Shown here piece by piece: positions 19,501-30,151 of a stretch of 64,000 bases of DNA. The stretch lies in the NCBI RefSeq assembly GCF_901542335.1, contig NZ_LR594036.1, positions 558,001 to 622,000 of the forward strand, written 5' to 3'. This DNA comes from Streptococcus porcinus. GTDB taxonomy: Bacteria > Bacillota > Bacilli > Lactobacillales > Streptococcaceae. Numbering within the stretch: position 1 is the stretch's first letter; every line of letters begins with the position of its first letter. The notes under the pieces were generated by a model. It saw nothing but the letters and a program-made list of their open reading frames with translations, was not told the origin of the DNA and did no database searches. Made by a program: the position numbers and the translations under genes.

Positions 19501-22052
19501 CAAGGCTTGAAAAGTTAAACGATGATTTTAAGAAAGATGATGTCATTACCTTTGAAGAACTTGGAGTAGATAAGCTCTTTATTGACGAGGCACATAGTTT
19601 TAAGAATTTGTACCTTCATACAAAAATGAGAAATGTAGCAGGTATTGGGCAGTCTGAAGCCTTTAAGTCATCCGATATGTTTATGAAGTGCCGTTATATG
19701 GACGAAATGACAAACGGGAAAGGTATTGTCTTTGCTACAGGAACGCCTATATCAAACTCCATGACCGAGCTTTATACCATGCAGCGTTATCTTCAGTACG
19801 ATAGCCTAAAGAAGAATAACTTGGAGCATTTTGATAGCTGGGCATCTACCTTTGGAGAAACGCAGTCCGCTTTTGAATTATCTCCGGAGGGAACAGGATA
19901 CAGAGTAAAAACTCGTTTTTCAAAGTTTTATAACTTGCCTGAACTAATGAGTATGTTTAAGGAAGTTGCGGACATTCAGACAGCGGATATGCTAAATCTC
20001 CCTACTCCTGAAGCACACTATGAGGTTATCAAGACCTTGCCAAGTGAAGAGCAAAAGGAAATCCTAAAGAGTTTATCTGAAAGAGCAGATGATGTGAGAA
20101 ATAGGGTGGTTGAGCCTGATGAAGATAATATGCTGAAGATTACTAATGACGGGAAGAAACTTGCCTTAGACCAGCGTTTGATAAATCCATTACTTCCTGA
20201 TAATCCTGACAGTAAGGTCAATGTCTGCGTTAAAAATGTATTTTCAATATGGGATAAGACAAAAGAAAACAAATCTACACAGCTACTATTTTCCGATATG
20301 TCAACACCGAAAGGAGATGGAGAATTTAATATTTACGATGATATAAGGGATAAACTTGTGGCAATGGGAATACCGAAAGAAGAAATCGTCTTTATCCACG
20401 AGGCTAATTCCGATAAGCAAAAGGATGAACTCTTTGCAAAGGTAAGAAAAGGAGAAATCCGTATTTTAATGGGATCGACTCAGAAAATGGGAGCAGGTAC
20501 GAATGTGCAAAATAAGCTGATTGCACTTCATGATTTGGATGTCCCTTGGCGTCCTGCTGACTTAGAGCAAAGAGCGGGTAGAATTGTAAGACAGGGAAAT
20601 GAAAATAAAGAGGTTAATATCTTTCGTTATGTAACGGAGAACACCTTTGATGCGTATCTGTGGCAGACCATAGAAAATAAGCAGAAGTTCATTTCTCAGA
20701 TTATGACAAGTAAAACACCTGTCAGAGTGGCAGAAGATGTGGACGAAAGCAGCCTTAACTATGCAGAGATTAAGGCACTTGCAACAGGTGGTCCAAAAAT
20801 CAAGGAAAAGATGGACTTGGATAATGAGGTAACGAAACTTAAAATGCTGGAAGCAAACTATAAGTCTAATCGTTACAGATTAGAAGATAAGGTTGCTAAA
20901 AACTATCCAAAAGAAATCGCAAGAACAGAAAAACTCATAGAAGCTGTTAAGAAAGATATATCAGAAGTTGAACCTAAAGCAGAAGGCGAGGAAAAGTTTA
21001 CTTCCATTACTATCGGTGGCGAGAAGATATTCGATAAGAAATTAGCCGGAGAAAAGCTGCTTGAAGCTATTTCTAAAGTAAAAATCAATGAAAGCAAAGT
21101 TATAGGTAAGTACAGAAACATGGATTTAGAGGCAAGTTACAACTTCTTCACCAATGAGCATAACTTCAGCTTAAACGGTGCTGCAAAGCATTCAGGAGAG
21201 CTTGGAACAAGTGCGGAAGGTAATATTACAAGACTGGATAATGCTCTTGAGAAAATGCCTGAGAAATTAAAGAGGCTTGAAGAAAAACTCATCGGCACCA
21301 AAGAGCAACTTGAAAATGCCAAAGAGGAACTTAATAAGCCTTTTGAAAAAGCCGATGAACTAAAGAATAAGGTACTTCGCTTGGCTGAACTGAATAAGCT
21401 CCTTGATATGGGTGATGTGGAAGAAAAGAGGAATGATAATCCCCTTGTAGAAGATGTAAAACGAGCCATCATTGACTTCTGCAACAGAGAGTATGAGGAA
21501 AATCATAGCTATGATGAGTTTGATGCTATATATCCTGATTTAAAGCACATCGGCATCGCCTATACCAATACACCGGATGAAAGGCATGGTATTCAGTATG
21601 AACTTGATTTAGAGGATAAAACTTGGACGCAGTACATTAATGATACTCCTATCAAAACAGAGAGCTTTGATTATGAAAACAAAGGAGAAAATGAAGCTTT
21701 AAGAAATATGAAAAATGAGATTGAGTTATCTTCCTTTAGTGATTTGGTCTATGTCGATTCGGAAGATTTAAGGGTAGCACTTGGACTTGATATTGACGAT
21801 GAAGGAAACTTCTATGATCCACTTTCTAAAGATATGGATAATGACGGTATTTCTGACAGATATGACAATGACTTTAAGGACAGCGATTATTTTGAGTCAA
21901 CCTATGATGTTGAAGATAATCTGCATACCAAAGAGGAAGCTACACAGAAAACAGAGGATAAGCCGTCTATTTTAGGACAAATTAGAGCCTATCAGGAAGA
22001 AAGTAAAACAGAAGAAAAACAAACTGCAAAAGAACAGGAATATGTACGATAA
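16575..22052 (+). CDS. N-6 DNA methylase / SNF2-like helicase, C-terminal part of the polyprotein
   Basis: 1825 residues as an open frame from the ATG at 16575, though no good ribosome binding site is visible and the frame is continuous with the upstream gene across a single TAG. Methylase motifs: [10 protein letters not shown] (about 112) and the GNVPFG catalytic block. Helicase motifs: AHVVGSGKT (about 838-846), [10 protein letters not shown] (DEAH near 1003) and [11 protein letters not shown] coiled-coil region follows, then a D-x-D-x-D-G segment at about 1748-1782 shared with the CHAP protein. It probably protects or remodels transferred DNA. If only this half is made, the ArdC-like region is lost. 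Confidence 0.85.
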   Translation: MLPEKLSPSERLNQNLEAISMLNRVESGQRELDSTAQEVLAKYVGWGGLSEVFDESREGQWKEARNFLKENLSQAEYEAARESTLTSFYTPKTVIDGIYKTLSDMGFKQGNILEPSMGIGNFIGNLPDEMNKSKFYGVEIDSVSGRIGKLLYPESDIQIKGLEETSFSNNFFDAVIGNVPFGEYKVNDREYNKNNFLIHDYFFAKSIDKVRNGGIIAFITSSGTMDKKDESVRRYLAARGEFLGAIRLPNDTFKGVAGTEVTSDIIFLKKRDSIRERDEDGIHLSEDENGLTYNKYFVDHPEQVLGTMREVSGRFGKTLTCEPIAYLGTEINMASLKDRLEIAGERISKDARYEEIELFDDEITSIPATDDVKNFSYTLIDEEVYYRENSLFIKKKVSDKNKEKIKDYLELNVALKDVIYKQKEDFSEEEIKASQEKLNEVYDIFSKKHGFVNKLSNTRALKEDSNFPLVSSIEILDEEENFKAKGDIFSKRTITKAKVIDHVDTSIEALVLSMSEKGYVDFDYMESLTGKDRPTLIEELRGEIYLNIREEQNFYRPLSFNLEDGDLPFACANGSNSYKYGYVTKDEYLSGNIRDKIVIVDSYLAKLRQTERELPHLGYAEDGKEKEQISYEMSRLEYQKAELTKVLPKELEASEINVRLGATWIPIKDIEKFIFEILKTPGYARWDIKVKFSNLTSEWNIEGKSKDRGNDLAEMTYGTSRVNAYKLIEDALNLKETKVFDQIVNPDGSKTSVLNKKETLLAGQKQELLKEEFKNWIFSDQERRNRLVKLYNERFNSIRNREYDGSKLSFEGMNTEIDLRPHQRNAIARSLYGGNTLLAHVVGSGKTFEMVASAMESKRLGMCSKSLFVVPNHLTGQIGREFMQLYPSANIMVADKKDFEPKNRKRFIGKIATGEYDAVVIGHTQFEKIPMSKEYQEKHIRDQIDEIINYVEEYKHDRNQNFTVKQLEKTKKKLETRLEKLNDDFKKDDVITFEELGVDKLFIDEAHSFKNLYLHTKMRNVAGIGQSEAFKSSDMFMKCRYMDEMTNGKGIVFATGTPISNSMTELYTMQRYLQYDSLKKNNLEHFDSWASTFGETQSAFELSPEGTGYRVKTRFSKFYNLPELMSMFKEVADIQTADMLNLPTPEAHYEVIKTLPSEEQKEILKSLSERADDVRNRVVEPDEDNMLKITNDGKKLALDQRLINPLLPDNPDSKVNVCVKNVFSIWDKTKENKSTQLLFSDMSTPKGDGEFNIYDDIRDKLVAMGIPKEEIVFIHEANSDKQKDELFAKVRKGEIRILMGSTQKMGAGTNVQNKLIALHDLDVPWRPADLEQRAGRIVRQGNENKEVNIFRYVTENTFDAYLWQTIENKQKFISQIMTSKTPVRVAEDVDESSLNYAEIKALATGGPKIKEKMDLDNEVTKLKMLEANYKSNRYRLEDKVAKNYPKEIARTEKLIEAVKKDISEVEPKAEGEEKFTSITIGGEKIFDKKLAGEKLLEAISKVKINESKVIGKYRNMDLEASYNFFTNEHNFSLNGAAKHSGELGTSAEGNITRLDNALEKMPEKLKRLEEKLIGTKEQLENAKEELNKPFEKADELKNKVLRLAELNKLLDMGDVEEKRNDNPLVEDVKRAIIDFCNREYEENHSYDEFDAIYPDLKHIGIAYTNTPDERHGIQYELDLEDKTWTQYINDTPIKTESFDYENKGENEALRNMKNEIELSSFSDLVYVDSEDLRVALGLDIDDEGNFYDPLSKDMDNDGISDRYDNDFKDSDYFESTYDVEDNLHTKEEATQKTEDKPSILGQIRAYQEESKTEEKQTAKEQEYVR

Positions 22053-22072
22053 GGGAGGGAAACCTCCCTTTT
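22051..22072 (+). terminator. perfect hairpin with GAAA tetraloop before the ssDNA-binding gene
   Basis: AAGGGAGG (22051-22058), loop GAAA, CCTCCCTT (22063-22070), then TT. It overlaps the stop codon of the helicase gene. The T tract is short, so it may be a processing or attenuation hairpin rather than an efficient terminator. Confidence 0.55.
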
Positions 22073-22093
22073 GCCATGAAAGGAGATAAAAAC

Positions 22094-22753
22094 ATGGATT
22101 ACAAAACAATGAGAAATCAGATAGAAGATATGGTAAGTGATAATCACAAGGACTTTGTTAAGGCGGTTATCAGCATGGAAAAAGGTATCAACGATGAAAG
22201 TGCTTTGGATAAGCTCTATGAGGCTTATATGGACAATGACACCGTTAATTTGCTGCATGAGGAATTTGACTATATGATTGAGGACTTAAGAGGACAGGGA
22301 CAGATAAAAGACTTACCTTATGTTCAGGAAGAAAAGGATAATCTTATAAATATCATTGGAAATATTGTAGGAGAGGTTAATGTAGTTGAAAGGGAAAATA
22401 AGAACGGAGAAGCCTTTAAGGTGGCGAACTTCTCCGTAGTATCCAAAGATGATGAAGGAAATAAGGTGTATCATAATTGCTCCGCATACGGAGAAAAGGG
22501 TGAAATTCCAAAAGACTTTAAGCAGGGAGATTTTGTTAAGCTCTTTGGACAAATCAGAACTTTCAGCGATGATAACGGCAAGGAACATACTAACATCAGG
22601 ATACTTTCTTCAAAGCTATTAAAGGCAAAGGAACAAATGAAAGGACAAGATGAAAAGAAAGAATCTGTACTTGGAGCAATAAAAAAGTATAAGGCTAAAG
22701 ATAAAGAAAAGCCTAAAGAAAAGAATGAAGCATCAAAAGAAGCTGAGATATAA
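22094..22753 (+). CDS. OB-fold single-stranded DNA-binding-like protein
   Basis: 219 residues from the ATG at 22094 (AAAGGAGA upstream). The N-terminal ~80 residues are acidic and helical. Residues about 90-175 form an OB-fold-like domain (IGNIVGEVNVVE; FKVANFSVVSKDDEGNKVYHNCSAYG; GDFVKLFGQIRTF) resembling SSB-type proteins. A Lys/Glu-rich tail ends the protein. Placement after the methylase/helicase and before a strong terminator suggests it works on transferred single-stranded DNA. Confidence 0.75.
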   Translation: MDYKTMRNQIEDMVSDNHKDFVKAVISMEKGINDESALDKLYEAYMDNDTVNLLHEEFDYMIEDLRGQGQIKDLPYVQEEKDNLINIIGNIVGEVNVVERENKNGEAFKVANFSVVSKDDEGNKVYHNCSAYGEKGEIPKDFKQGDFVKLFGQIRTFSDDNGKEHTNIRILSSKLLKAKEQMKGQDEKKESVLGAIKKYKAKDKEKPKEKNEASKEAEI

Positions 22754-22759
22754 ATTTAT

Positions 22760-22797
22760 GGTCGGTGTGTCTTTTGGACCACACCGGCTCTTTTTTT
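22760..22797 (+). terminator. intrinsic terminator closing the DNA-processing operon
   Basis: GGTCGGTGTG (22760-22769) pairs over ten positions (two wobbles) with CACACCGGCT (22780-22789), followed by C and seven T. It stands just after the ssDNA-binding-like gene, and base composition becomes markedly more AT-rich beyond it. Confidence 0.85.
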
Positions 22798-22988
22798 GTT
22801 TTTAAATGATTGGTAATAGTATTATAATAAAAGAGAAATAGTTTACATTTTATTACTTTTAGGAGGAAATCAAATTAAATATTTATTTTTTCAGAATAAA
22901 GATTTGTGTTTAAATAAAATCACTTAATATTGTAAACAAAGTTAAAATTTATGTTTAACATAATTTTTTAGTAATAGAGGGAGAAAAG

Positions 22989-25900
22989 ATGGATTCAAAA
23001 CTTTTAGAAGAATGTAGAAAAATATTAGAATTTTGGAAACTTGAAGAATATTTCACGCCTGTAGACTCTCCAAAATTATTGCTAGCAATCAACGAAGATG
23101 GAAAAGAAATACCTTTTGATAGATATTATAATGGACAAGGTGAAAATAATCTTCCGTTAGATGCATACAAAGAATATAATGAAAAGCATACTAAAAAGAA
23201 TTCTATGGAGAGTAAACTTTTTAACCGTGCTAATCTGTATTGTGGTTGTTACAAGATAAATTCCTTTTTATATAAGATGGCGCAAGTTTGCGAATTGGAT
23301 TTGGAAAAATACGAAGAGCTAAATGAAATTTCTGGGGAATTCTATATATTTTCAGTTCAGATTGATTTAGATGGGGTTATTACTGAAGAAGGGTTTAGAA
23401 TTAGTCCGTTTTTTTACGCTATTCTTAATATAATAAAACGCAAAGGAATTGATGCTGATATTAGACAAGTGCATATCAAAGAATTAGATGAAAATATAAA
23501 TGATATTTTGAAACAAAAAGATTATAAAATACTTAAGTTTACGGATGTAGATCAAATAAAAAAAATATTATTTGATAATATTGAGATAAACTCAGATGAG
23601 GAAATTGGATTAGAAAGCTATTCAAATATTAAATATGCTTGCAAGGGATTAAGAGTAGAAGATGAATCAGACTATTTCAAAAGTTTTTATTTAAAGGATA
23701 TCGAAACAATACAAAAGCACTTTATAGAAAATGAGAATATTATTAAATATATAAATGCTTTATTGGGTGAAGAAAATAAAATTATGATAGATACTAATGT
23801 TGAAAAGATGAAGGAATGGTTAAGTGCGGAGTGCTTTCCGCTAGCGAAGTACCCATCAACATTTTCTCCAACATTGATGCAACAAATTGCCATTAATATA
23901 GCTACCTCTGAAAAAAATAGAAATAGAGATATTTTTTCTGTAAATGGTCCTCCAGGTACGGGAAAGACTACTCTTCTTAAAGAAATCATCGCATCAAATG
24001 TTGAAAAACTTGCAGAGAGGCTAATTGCTAATGGAATTAGCGGGGAAAATTTCATATCTCATCAAATAGCATCCACTTCAACATCTAATTATAATGAGAA
24101 GTATTATGAAATACCAAAAGATATTTCAAAATATGGGATTTTAGTTGTATCAAACAATAATGGAGCTGTAGAAAATATCACACTCGATTTACCTAAGGCT
24201 AAAGAATTAAAAAGCGAAAAAACACTTAGTGGATATTTTGATAGAGAAAAGTTTGATGAAATTTATTTTTCACGGGTAGCAGACGAACTCATAGGTGAAT
24301 CTAAAGAGGCATGGGGATTAATATCTGCTAGAATGGGAAGAAAATCATATATTAATGATGTATTAAAAAACTGTATATTTGCTAAGAAAAATGATACTGA
24401 AGATAAGATTTCCCTTGATTTAGATAAGGAAAAATCTATTTCGTTTGAGCAAGCAACAGAAAACTATACTAAAGCAAAAGAAAAGGTTTTAACAATACGA
24501 GAAGAAATTAAAAAAGATCAGAAATATCTAGAAGATTTTTACGAAGAAAAAAATAAGCTTTCTGATAAAAAAGCAGCACTTAAATTTTTAAAAGGAAATA
24601 AGGATGTTACTGAATCAGATATATTAAAATTTAAAGAACAAATCAACGAATTAGAAAAAAACATTGAAGAGAAAAAAGAAAATCTATCCTTTTTTAAAAA
24701 AATCTTAATACTATTAGGCATTGGAAAAAAAGGAAAAGACGTTTTAGATTTAAAGAGAGATATTTCAGAAAAACTTTTAAAAATTAAAGAAAAGGAAGAA
24801 GAATTAAAATCCTTAGAAGGTGAAATAGAAAAAGAAACTGAATCTCTTTTAGAAATAGAATCTTCATTTAATGAGAAAAAAGATGCGATTTACCATAATG
24901 AAGATGCAATAAAAAATAAATATGGAAGTTGTTTTGCAGATAATGAATTTTTCGAAAGCATTGAAGGAGCGGAAGAATCACAAAATGCGTGTCCATGGAC
25001 ATTTAGAGAGTATGATAAAGCGAGAGAAGAACTGTTTTACCATGCGTTGCAGGTTCGTAAAGCTTTCATTTTGGAATCTCCATATATTAAACGAAATTTA
25101 TTTTTATATGATGCATATAATAATGGGAAATTTACTATTGAAGAGAAAAAGGAAATGTTCCCTCATTTAATTAATGCTTTATCGATTGTAATACCTGTAT
25201 TATCATCAACATTTGCATCTGTAGGTAGATTTCTAAAGTATGCAGGGAACAAAAGTCTTGGTATGTTAATCATAGATGAAGCAGGTCAAGCTGTTCCGCA
25301 ATCAGCACTTGGTGCATTGTATAGGACAAATAATGCAGTTGTGGTTGGAGATCCACTTCAGATAGATCCTGTTGTTAAAATTCCTAAAGTAGTAATTGAT
25401 TTACTTGCAGATAGTATGGGGGTAGCAGAAGAATATAAGAATATTGATAACTCGGTGCAACTATTTGCAGATCGAGTTAATGAATTTAATGGAAAACTTG
25501 GAGAGAGAATAGTTGGCTGCCCTTTGGTTGTACATAGAAGGTGTATTGATCCAATGTTTTCTATATCTAATATGATTTCATATGATAACAGAATGTTTAA
25601 TAAGACTAGTAATAGGAGTTTTTATCATAATGAAGAATATCCTTTTTTGATAAAAAAATCATGCTGGTTTGATGTAAAAGGAGAGGAGATAGGAGGGAAA
25701 AATCACTTTGTAAAAAATCAAGCTGAAAAAGTATGTGAGTTGATTGAAAAAGCAGCAATTAGTAATAAAGAGTTTTTTAATGAGTATGATAAAGTATTTA
25801 TTATTACACCGTTTAGGAGTGTTTCTAATTCAATGCGAGAGTATTTAATAAATTATTTTATAGAAAAAAATGTTAGTGCAGAAAAATTGAAAGAATGGAG

Positions 25901-26141
25901 CGAAAATTGCATTGGTACAGTTCATACTTTTCAAGGAAAAGATGCAGATGAAGTATTGTTCATGCTAGGATGTTCTAATAAGAGCATTGGAGCAATGAAA
26001 TGGGTGGCATCAAAAGCAAATATTTTAAATGTAGCCTGTACACGAGCTAGATATAGGTTTGCTTTTATTGGTAATAAAAAGGATTGGGAATATAGAAAGT
26101 ATTTTATAGATATAATATCTAAATTTTTCAACGAAGATTAA
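22989..26141 (+). CDS. SF1 (Upf1/DNA2-like) helicase, cargo gene
   Basis: 1050 residues. Walker A is GPPGTGKT at 320-327; Walker B is IIDEAGQAVPQ (D763/E764), followed by VVGDPLQIDPV; the C-terminal motifs are TVHTFQGKDADEV and NVACTRAR. A long coiled coil (about 475-640) sits between the Walker A and B parts, an insertion seen in several stand-alone Upf1-like ATPases. It lies alone after a terminator with a 190-base AT-rich upstream region, so it is an independent cargo gene. Helicases of this kind occur in some phage-defence loci, but no partner such as a phospholipase-D nuclease is adjacent here. RBS GAGGGAG. Confidence 0.85.
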   Translation: MDSKLLEECRKILEFWKLEEYFTPVDSPKLLLAINEDGKEIPFDRYYNGQGENNLPLDAYKEYNEKHTKKNSMESKLFNRANLYCGCYKINSFLYKMAQVCELDLEKYEELNEISGEFYIFSVQIDLDGVITEEGFRISPFFYAILNIIKRKGIDADIRQVHIKELDENINDILKQKDYKILKFTDVDQIKKILFDNIEINSDEEIGLESYSNIKYACKGLRVEDESDYFKSFYLKDIETIQKHFIENENIIKYINALLGEENKIMIDTNVEKMKEWLSAECFPLAKYPSTFSPTLMQQIAINIATSEKNRNRDIFSVNGPPGTGKTTLLKEIIASNVEKLAERLIANGISGENFISHQIASTSTSNYNEKYYEIPKDISKYGILVVSNNNGAVENITLDLPKAKELKSEKTLSGYFDREKFDEIYFSRVADELIGESKEAWGLISARMGRKSYINDVLKNCIFAKKNDTEDKISLDLDKEKSISFEQATENYTKAKEKVLTIREEIKKDQKYLEDFYEEKNKLSDKKAALKFLKGNKDVTESDILKFKEQINELEKNIEEKKENLSFFKKILILLGIGKKGKDVLDLKRDISEKLLKIKEKEEELKSLEGEIEKETESLLEIESSFNEKKDAIYHNEDAIKNKYGSCFADNEFFESIEGAEESQNACPWTFREYDKAREELFYHALQVRKAFILESPYIKRNLFLYDAYNNGKFTIEEKKEMFPHLINALSIVIPVLSSTFASVGRFLKYAGNKSLGMLIIDEAGQAVPQSALGALYRTNNAVVVGDPLQIDPVVKIPKVVIDLLADSMGVAEEYKNIDNSVQLFADRVNEFNGKLGERIVGCPLVVHRRCIDPMFSISNMISYDNRMFNKTSNRSFYHNEEYPFLIKKSCWFDVKGEEIGGKNHFVKNQAEKVCELIEKAAISNKEFFNEYDKVFIITPFRSVSNSMREYLINYFIEKNVSAEKLKEWSENCIGTVHTFQGKDADEVLFMLGCSNKSIGAMKWVASKANILNVACTRARYRFAFIGNKKDWEYRKYFIDIISKFFNED

Positions 26142-26235
26142 GAGTAAAGAAACATTTTAAAAGTAACAATAAATAATATATAAAGATTTTAATAGATTAT
26201 AAATGTACTTAGAAAATATTTTTATAATAGTTTGA

Positions 26236-26244
26236 CATAGTTTA
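26236..26244 (+). repeat. 9-bp target duplication, left copy (CATAGTTTA)
   Basis: CATAGTTTA directly abuts the left inverted repeat of the IS256-family element; the same nine bases abut its right end at 27723-27731. Confidence 0.8.
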
Positions 26245-27722
26245 GACTCTGTGAAAAAATTTCTGTAAATAGAGATTTCCTATGATAATTTAAGTAGGAC
26301 TAGATTACAGTTTCTCTAAATCCTATAATTAACGTATAACAAACATTTTTGTGCATGTAAAATTCCCGGAGGTTAAAATTCAATCTCCGGGATATTTATT
26401 TTTTCTTTTACTCTATTCTTCCTGGGTACATTATACAGAACTCATTATGTACTTTTCCCCAGTCTCTGAGGCTGTTTGTCCACTTTTTAGTAGCTTCAAA
26501 TGTAGCAAGATAAAGTGCTTTAAGAAGCGATGTTTCATTAGGAAAAACACTTCTTTGTCTATTCAACTTTCGGTATGTAGAATTTAATGATTCTATAGCG
26601 TTTGTAGTATATATTACCTTTCTGACAGCAGCAGAAAACTTGAATATCGGTGATACACAGTCCCAATTATCGTACCATCGTTTCATTGCGTTAGGATATT
26701 TATCTTCCCATTTATTATTTACCTTATCCAGAGCCTCTCTTCCAAGCTTTTCATTAGGTGCATGGTATATTGTCTTAAGATCATTGGCAAAAGGCTTCAT
26801 GTCCTTACTTGGAACATATCTAAGTGTGTTTCTTACCATATGCACTATACACCTTTGGTATTCAGTCTTAGGGAATGCAGCTGCTATAGCTTCTTTTATT
26901 CCACTTAATCCATCAGCACAAATTATAAGTACATCATTAATCCCTCTGTTCTTAAGATCATTAAGCACTGACAGCCAGTATTTAGCACTTTCATTTTCTC
27001 CTATGTTTATACTAAGTACTTCTTTTTTTCCTTCAGAGTTTATTCCTAGAATCACATATGCTGCAAGTTTCTTAATTATGCCTTCGACTCTTACAGAGTA
27101 ATGAATGGCATCTATATAGAGAATAGGATATACAGAATCAAGAGGTCTGTTTTGCCAATCTTCAATCTGAGGGAGAAGTTTATCTGTAACATCAGAGATA
27201 AATCCCTCTGATGTTTCAAATCCATATATGTCTTCTATAGTGTCAGAAATCTGTCTTGTAGTGAGTCCCTTAGCATACATAGAAATTATCTTCTGCTCGA
27301 TTGTAGAAATGTCCTTTTGTCTTTTTTTAACTACTTGTGGTTCAAAGGTAGAATTTCTATCCTGAGGAACATCAACGTTCATAGAACCATAACTTGAATT
27401 GAGACGTTTAGATTTGTATCCATTTCTATAGTCATCAGAATCAGAACGTTCTGATTTACCATAACCAAGATGATTATCAAGCTCTGCTTCCATCATCTCT
27501 TTAATTGTGCTACCAAGAAGATCTTTAAGAGCATCTTGAATATCTGCAGCGGTTTCAATTGGATACTCTTGCAGTAACTGTCGCACAATATTTCTTTTTC
27601 CTTCAGTCATAACTACTTTGTGTACTGGTTTCTTTTCTCTTGCCATAATAATAGGCCTCCTATGATATTTAAATTTTATCATAGGAGACCTATTTTAATT
27701 TACAGAAAAAATTTCACACACT
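26245..27722 (-). mobile_element. IS256-family insertion sequence (~1478 bp)
   Basis: The ends form imperfect inverted repeats of about 25 bases, both containing TGTGAAA(A/T)n-TTTCTGTAAAT (left 26245-26270, right complement 27697-27722). The repetition continues inwards as CCTATGATAA on both sides. The element contains one transposase gene on the minus strand and is flanked by a 9-bp direct repeat, in keeping with the 8-9 bp duplications of the family. It therefore transposed to this site recently enough to keep intact ends. Confidence 0.88.
26408..27646 (-). CDS. IS256-family (mutator-type) transposase
   Basis: 412 residues from MAREKKP; GGAGGCC lies upstream on the minus strand. The DDE catalytic frame can be followed: YPILYIDAIHYSV, DVLIICADGLSGIKEA with RCIVHMVRNT after it, and YTTNAIESLNSTYRK near the end. 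It moves the insertion sequence by cut or copy transposition. Full length, no frameshift, so probably active. Confidence 0.95.
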   Translation of the reverse strand: MAREKKPVHKVVMTEGKRNIVRQLLQEYPIETAADIQDALKDLLGSTIKEMMEAELDNHLGYGKSERSDSDDYRNGYKSKRLNSSYGSMNVDVPQDRNSTFEPQVVKKRQKDISTIEQKIISMYAKGLTTRQISDTIEDIYGFETSEGFISDVTDKLLPQIEDWQNRPLDSVYPILYIDAIHYSVRVEGIIKKLAAYVILGINSEGKKEVLSINIGENESAKYWLSVLNDLKNRGINDVLIICADGLSGIKEAIAAAFPKTEYQRCIVHMVRNTLRYVPSKDMKPFANDLKTIYHAPNEKLGREALDKVNNKWEDKYPNAMKRWYDNWDCVSPIFKFSAAVRKVIYTTNAIESLNSTYRKLNRQRSVFPNETSLLKALYLATFEATKKWTNSLRDWGKVHNEFCIMYPGRIE

Positions 27723-27731
27723 CATAGTTTA
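27723..27731 (+). repeat. 9-bp target duplication, right copy (CATAGTTTA)
   Basis: Right partner of the direct repeat at 26236-26244, immediately outside the IS256-family terminal repeat. Confidence 0.8.
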
Positions 27732-27761
27732 TTTTAAATATTTCGTAAAATGCAATAACAA

Positions 27762-28887
27762 GTTGAACACTTGCTAATAAAATTTATCCAATTGAATACA
27801 GTTTATCAAGTTGGGCTTCAAACAATTCTTCTGATGTAAAGTATTGGAGCACTTTTCTTGGCTTAGAGTTTATGATATCTGATACTGATAGAATCTCTTC
27901 CTCTGTATATCCTTCAATAGATTCTCCTTTTGGGATATACTTTCTTAGAATTCTGTTACATCTTTCATTTTGGGCTCTCTCCCAAGAACTATATGGATGA
28001 GTAAAGTATATACTTGTTTCTTCATCATCATACTCATTAAGCTTTGCAAACTCACTTCCGTTATCAGAAGTTATTGTTTTGAACACTTTGCTAAAGTTAT
28101 AGCCATATTCTTCCTTAAGGCTATTTATGGCATTATTAACTGCATCGGATTCTTTTCCTGGTATTTTGATAGTTATGTAGTATCTTGTTACTTTCTCTAT
28201 CAGTGTAAGCATTACGGCCTCATGCTTATTCTTTAAAGGTACTACCGTATCAATTTCCCAATGTCCGAACTCAACTTTTTCATTAACAATATCTGGTCTT
28301 TTTTCAATGCTAGTACCAAGTATTCGCTTATTCTTTATACTCCTATTCGCTTTTGTATTTCGCTTAAGAGCTTCAGGAAGCATAGATGGTGTAATACCTA
28401 CATCGCCTCTCCAGATAGCGTTATATATGGACTTAGTGCACATCATTTTATCCTTAGAGTATAGCTTTTTTCTTTTGGCATAGCCAACGCTACTATCTAC
28501 TGACCACCCCTTATTGATGAAGTAGTCAGTAATAGATTCCATGAATTTGCTAACATAAGAAGCCCGATACTTTCTGTGCGAATTTTTTCTGTTCTCTTCG
28601 TATCGTTTCTGACCTCTAGTTGGGATATATGCTGATGGTCTTCCTTTAGCAGAGGTTTTCTCAATGGTTCCTCTTCTAAGTTCGTACATAACGGTAGAGG
28701 GTGAGCAGTTAAGCTCTTTAGCTATGTAACGAAGAGATTTACCTTCGTTCGTTAGGTGTTTAATTGTACAGCGATCTTCAAAATTAAGATGTTTACCCCT
28801 TTGATGTTTGTGTATTTCAATGTTAGAATATAAGTTGTCCATGATATTTCTCCTTTAAAGATTTTTGTGTTGTGACTTAATTCTAAC
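27762..28887 (-). mobile_element. IS30-family insertion sequence (ends approximate)
   Basis: An IS30-type transposase gene flanked by weakly similar ends: GTTGAA... at 27762 on the left and ...TTCTAAC (complement GTTAGAA) ending near 28887 on the right. The repeats are imperfect, so the boundaries may be off by several bases and I cannot define a target duplication. It lies 31 bases from the IS256-family duplication and abuts the truncated exporter gene. Confidence 0.6.
27784..28842 (-). CDS. IS30-family transposase
   Basis: 352 residues. The N-terminal helix-turn-helix reads HLNFEDRCTIKHLTNEGKSL...IAKELNCSPSTVMYELRRG. The catalytic domain shows FGHWEIDTVV (first Asp), TITSDNGSEF (second Asp) and AQNERCNRILRKYIPKG (Glu). 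Start at MDNLYSN with GGAGAAATATC upstream on the minus strand. Intact and full length for the family. Confidence 0.95.
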   Translation of the reverse strand: MDNLYSNIEIHKHQRGKHLNFEDRCTIKHLTNEGKSLRYIAKELNCSPSTVMYELRRGTIEKTSAKGRPSAYIPTRGQKRYEENRKNSHRKYRASYVSKFMESITDYFINKGWSVDSSVGYAKRKKLYSKDKMMCTKSIYNAIWRGDVGITPSMLPEALKRNTKANRSIKNKRILGTSIEKRPDIVNEKVEFGHWEIDTVVPLKNKHEAVMLTLIEKVTRYYITIKIPGKESDAVNNAINSLKEEYGYNFSKVFKTITSDNGSEFAKLNEYDDEETSIYFTHPYSSWERAQNERCNRILRKYIPKGESIEGYTEEEILSVSDIINSKPRKVLQYFTSEELFEAQLDKLYSIG

Positions 28888-30151
28888 AAAGAAAATGTCA
28901 TGGATATTTTATTTTATTAATTTGTTCAATTTGATTTTACAATCTACCAAATTTAAAATTAAGGTTGAAAATGGAAATATTAAATACAGAGATAGTATTA
29001 TAGAAAAAAATAAAATATCTCAAGAGTTTATATTTAACATATTTAGCATTATATGCGCAAAGCTTGAATATAAAATATATAAATTATTACGTACTAAAGA
29101 ACAAGAAAACATTAAATATAACTGTGATTTAATATCGATAAATTTAAAAAATACATTAGTAATATCTTTCATTAACGCTTTAATGATTGCTACAATACTC
29201 TGCTTTGGCGGAATAAAAGTTGTGTTAGGACAATTATCTATTGGAGCGCTAGTTACATTTAATATTTTTTCTCAAAAATTTATTACTCCAATAACTAGTA
29301 TATATAGGTTTCCGACAGAAATATTGGATTATAAGCTATCATGGAGTAAAATAAAGCAAAAAATTATTGAAACTGAGATACTTGAAGATACAGGAGAAGA
29401 TATTGTCTCTATTGATAAAATAACTTTTAATGAAGTTAGTTTTAAATATAACGATATACTTGTATTGGAAAAATGTGAATTTCAATTGAAGACTGGAAAT
29501 ATGTATGCATTAGTCGGAGCTAGTGGCTCTGGAAAGTCAACCATTATTAAATTGATTCTTAGATTGTGGGATAATTATCAAGGAAATGTTTGTATCAATA
29601 ATAAAGATATTCGAAATATAAAAATTAGTTCGTTGAGAAATAAAATTTCTTATATATCTCAAGATATATTTTTATTAAATGGTACATTAAGAGAAAACTT
29701 GCAATCGAAAAAAAATGAGCCAGATGATTGCTTAATAGACATTTTATATAAAGTTAATCTAGGCATGTGGTTTGAAAAATTGACAAACGGATTAGATACT
29801 AATTTAGGAGAAAATGGTGCTAAGATTTCTGGTGGAGAAAAACAACGTATTGTCATTGCTAGAACAATTTTACAAAAACCACAAGTAATAATTTTTGATG
29901 AGGCAACATCTATGTTAGATGAAAAGACTGAAGAAAATATAATTAGCTTAATAAAAAAAGAATTTCAAAATTGTTTGATAATCTTCATAACACATAGATT
30001 GAGATCTATAAATTCTGTAGATTCAATATTAGTTCTTGATAATGGCAAAATAGTAGAAATTGGAACTTTTAAAGAATTAATAAACAATAGTGAATCTTTG
30101 TTTGGAAAAATGTTTATGAGGGGAGCGAATTTAAGTGGAGATTGTAATTAA
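28865..30151 (+). pseudogene. ABC exporter (bacteriocin-exporter-like), 5' truncated by IS30
   Basis: The open frame of 428 residues has a complete ATPase domain: Walker A GASGSGKST, signature ISGGEKQR, Walker B VIIFDEATSMLDE, H-loop ITHRLRS. Only the last part of the membrane domain remains (about 165 residues before the ATPase, against about 300 in an intact half-exporter). The first ~20 codons lie at the IS30 end and do not look like an exporter N terminus. No missing 5' part is found left of the insertions, so it was deleted. It is followed directly by an ABC transporter and a secreted protein gene that it probably once served. Confidence 0.8.

Noticed and set aside
21781..21975. 64-codon ORF in another frame at the end of the helicase gene
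   Set aside because: No ribosome binding site; it is the out-of-frame reading of the conserved acidic motif, unlike the overprinted gene at 14083.
26640..27101. Plus-strand ORF of 153 codons inside the IS256-family transposase
   Set aside because: It is the antisense shadow of a full-length, motif-complete transposase.
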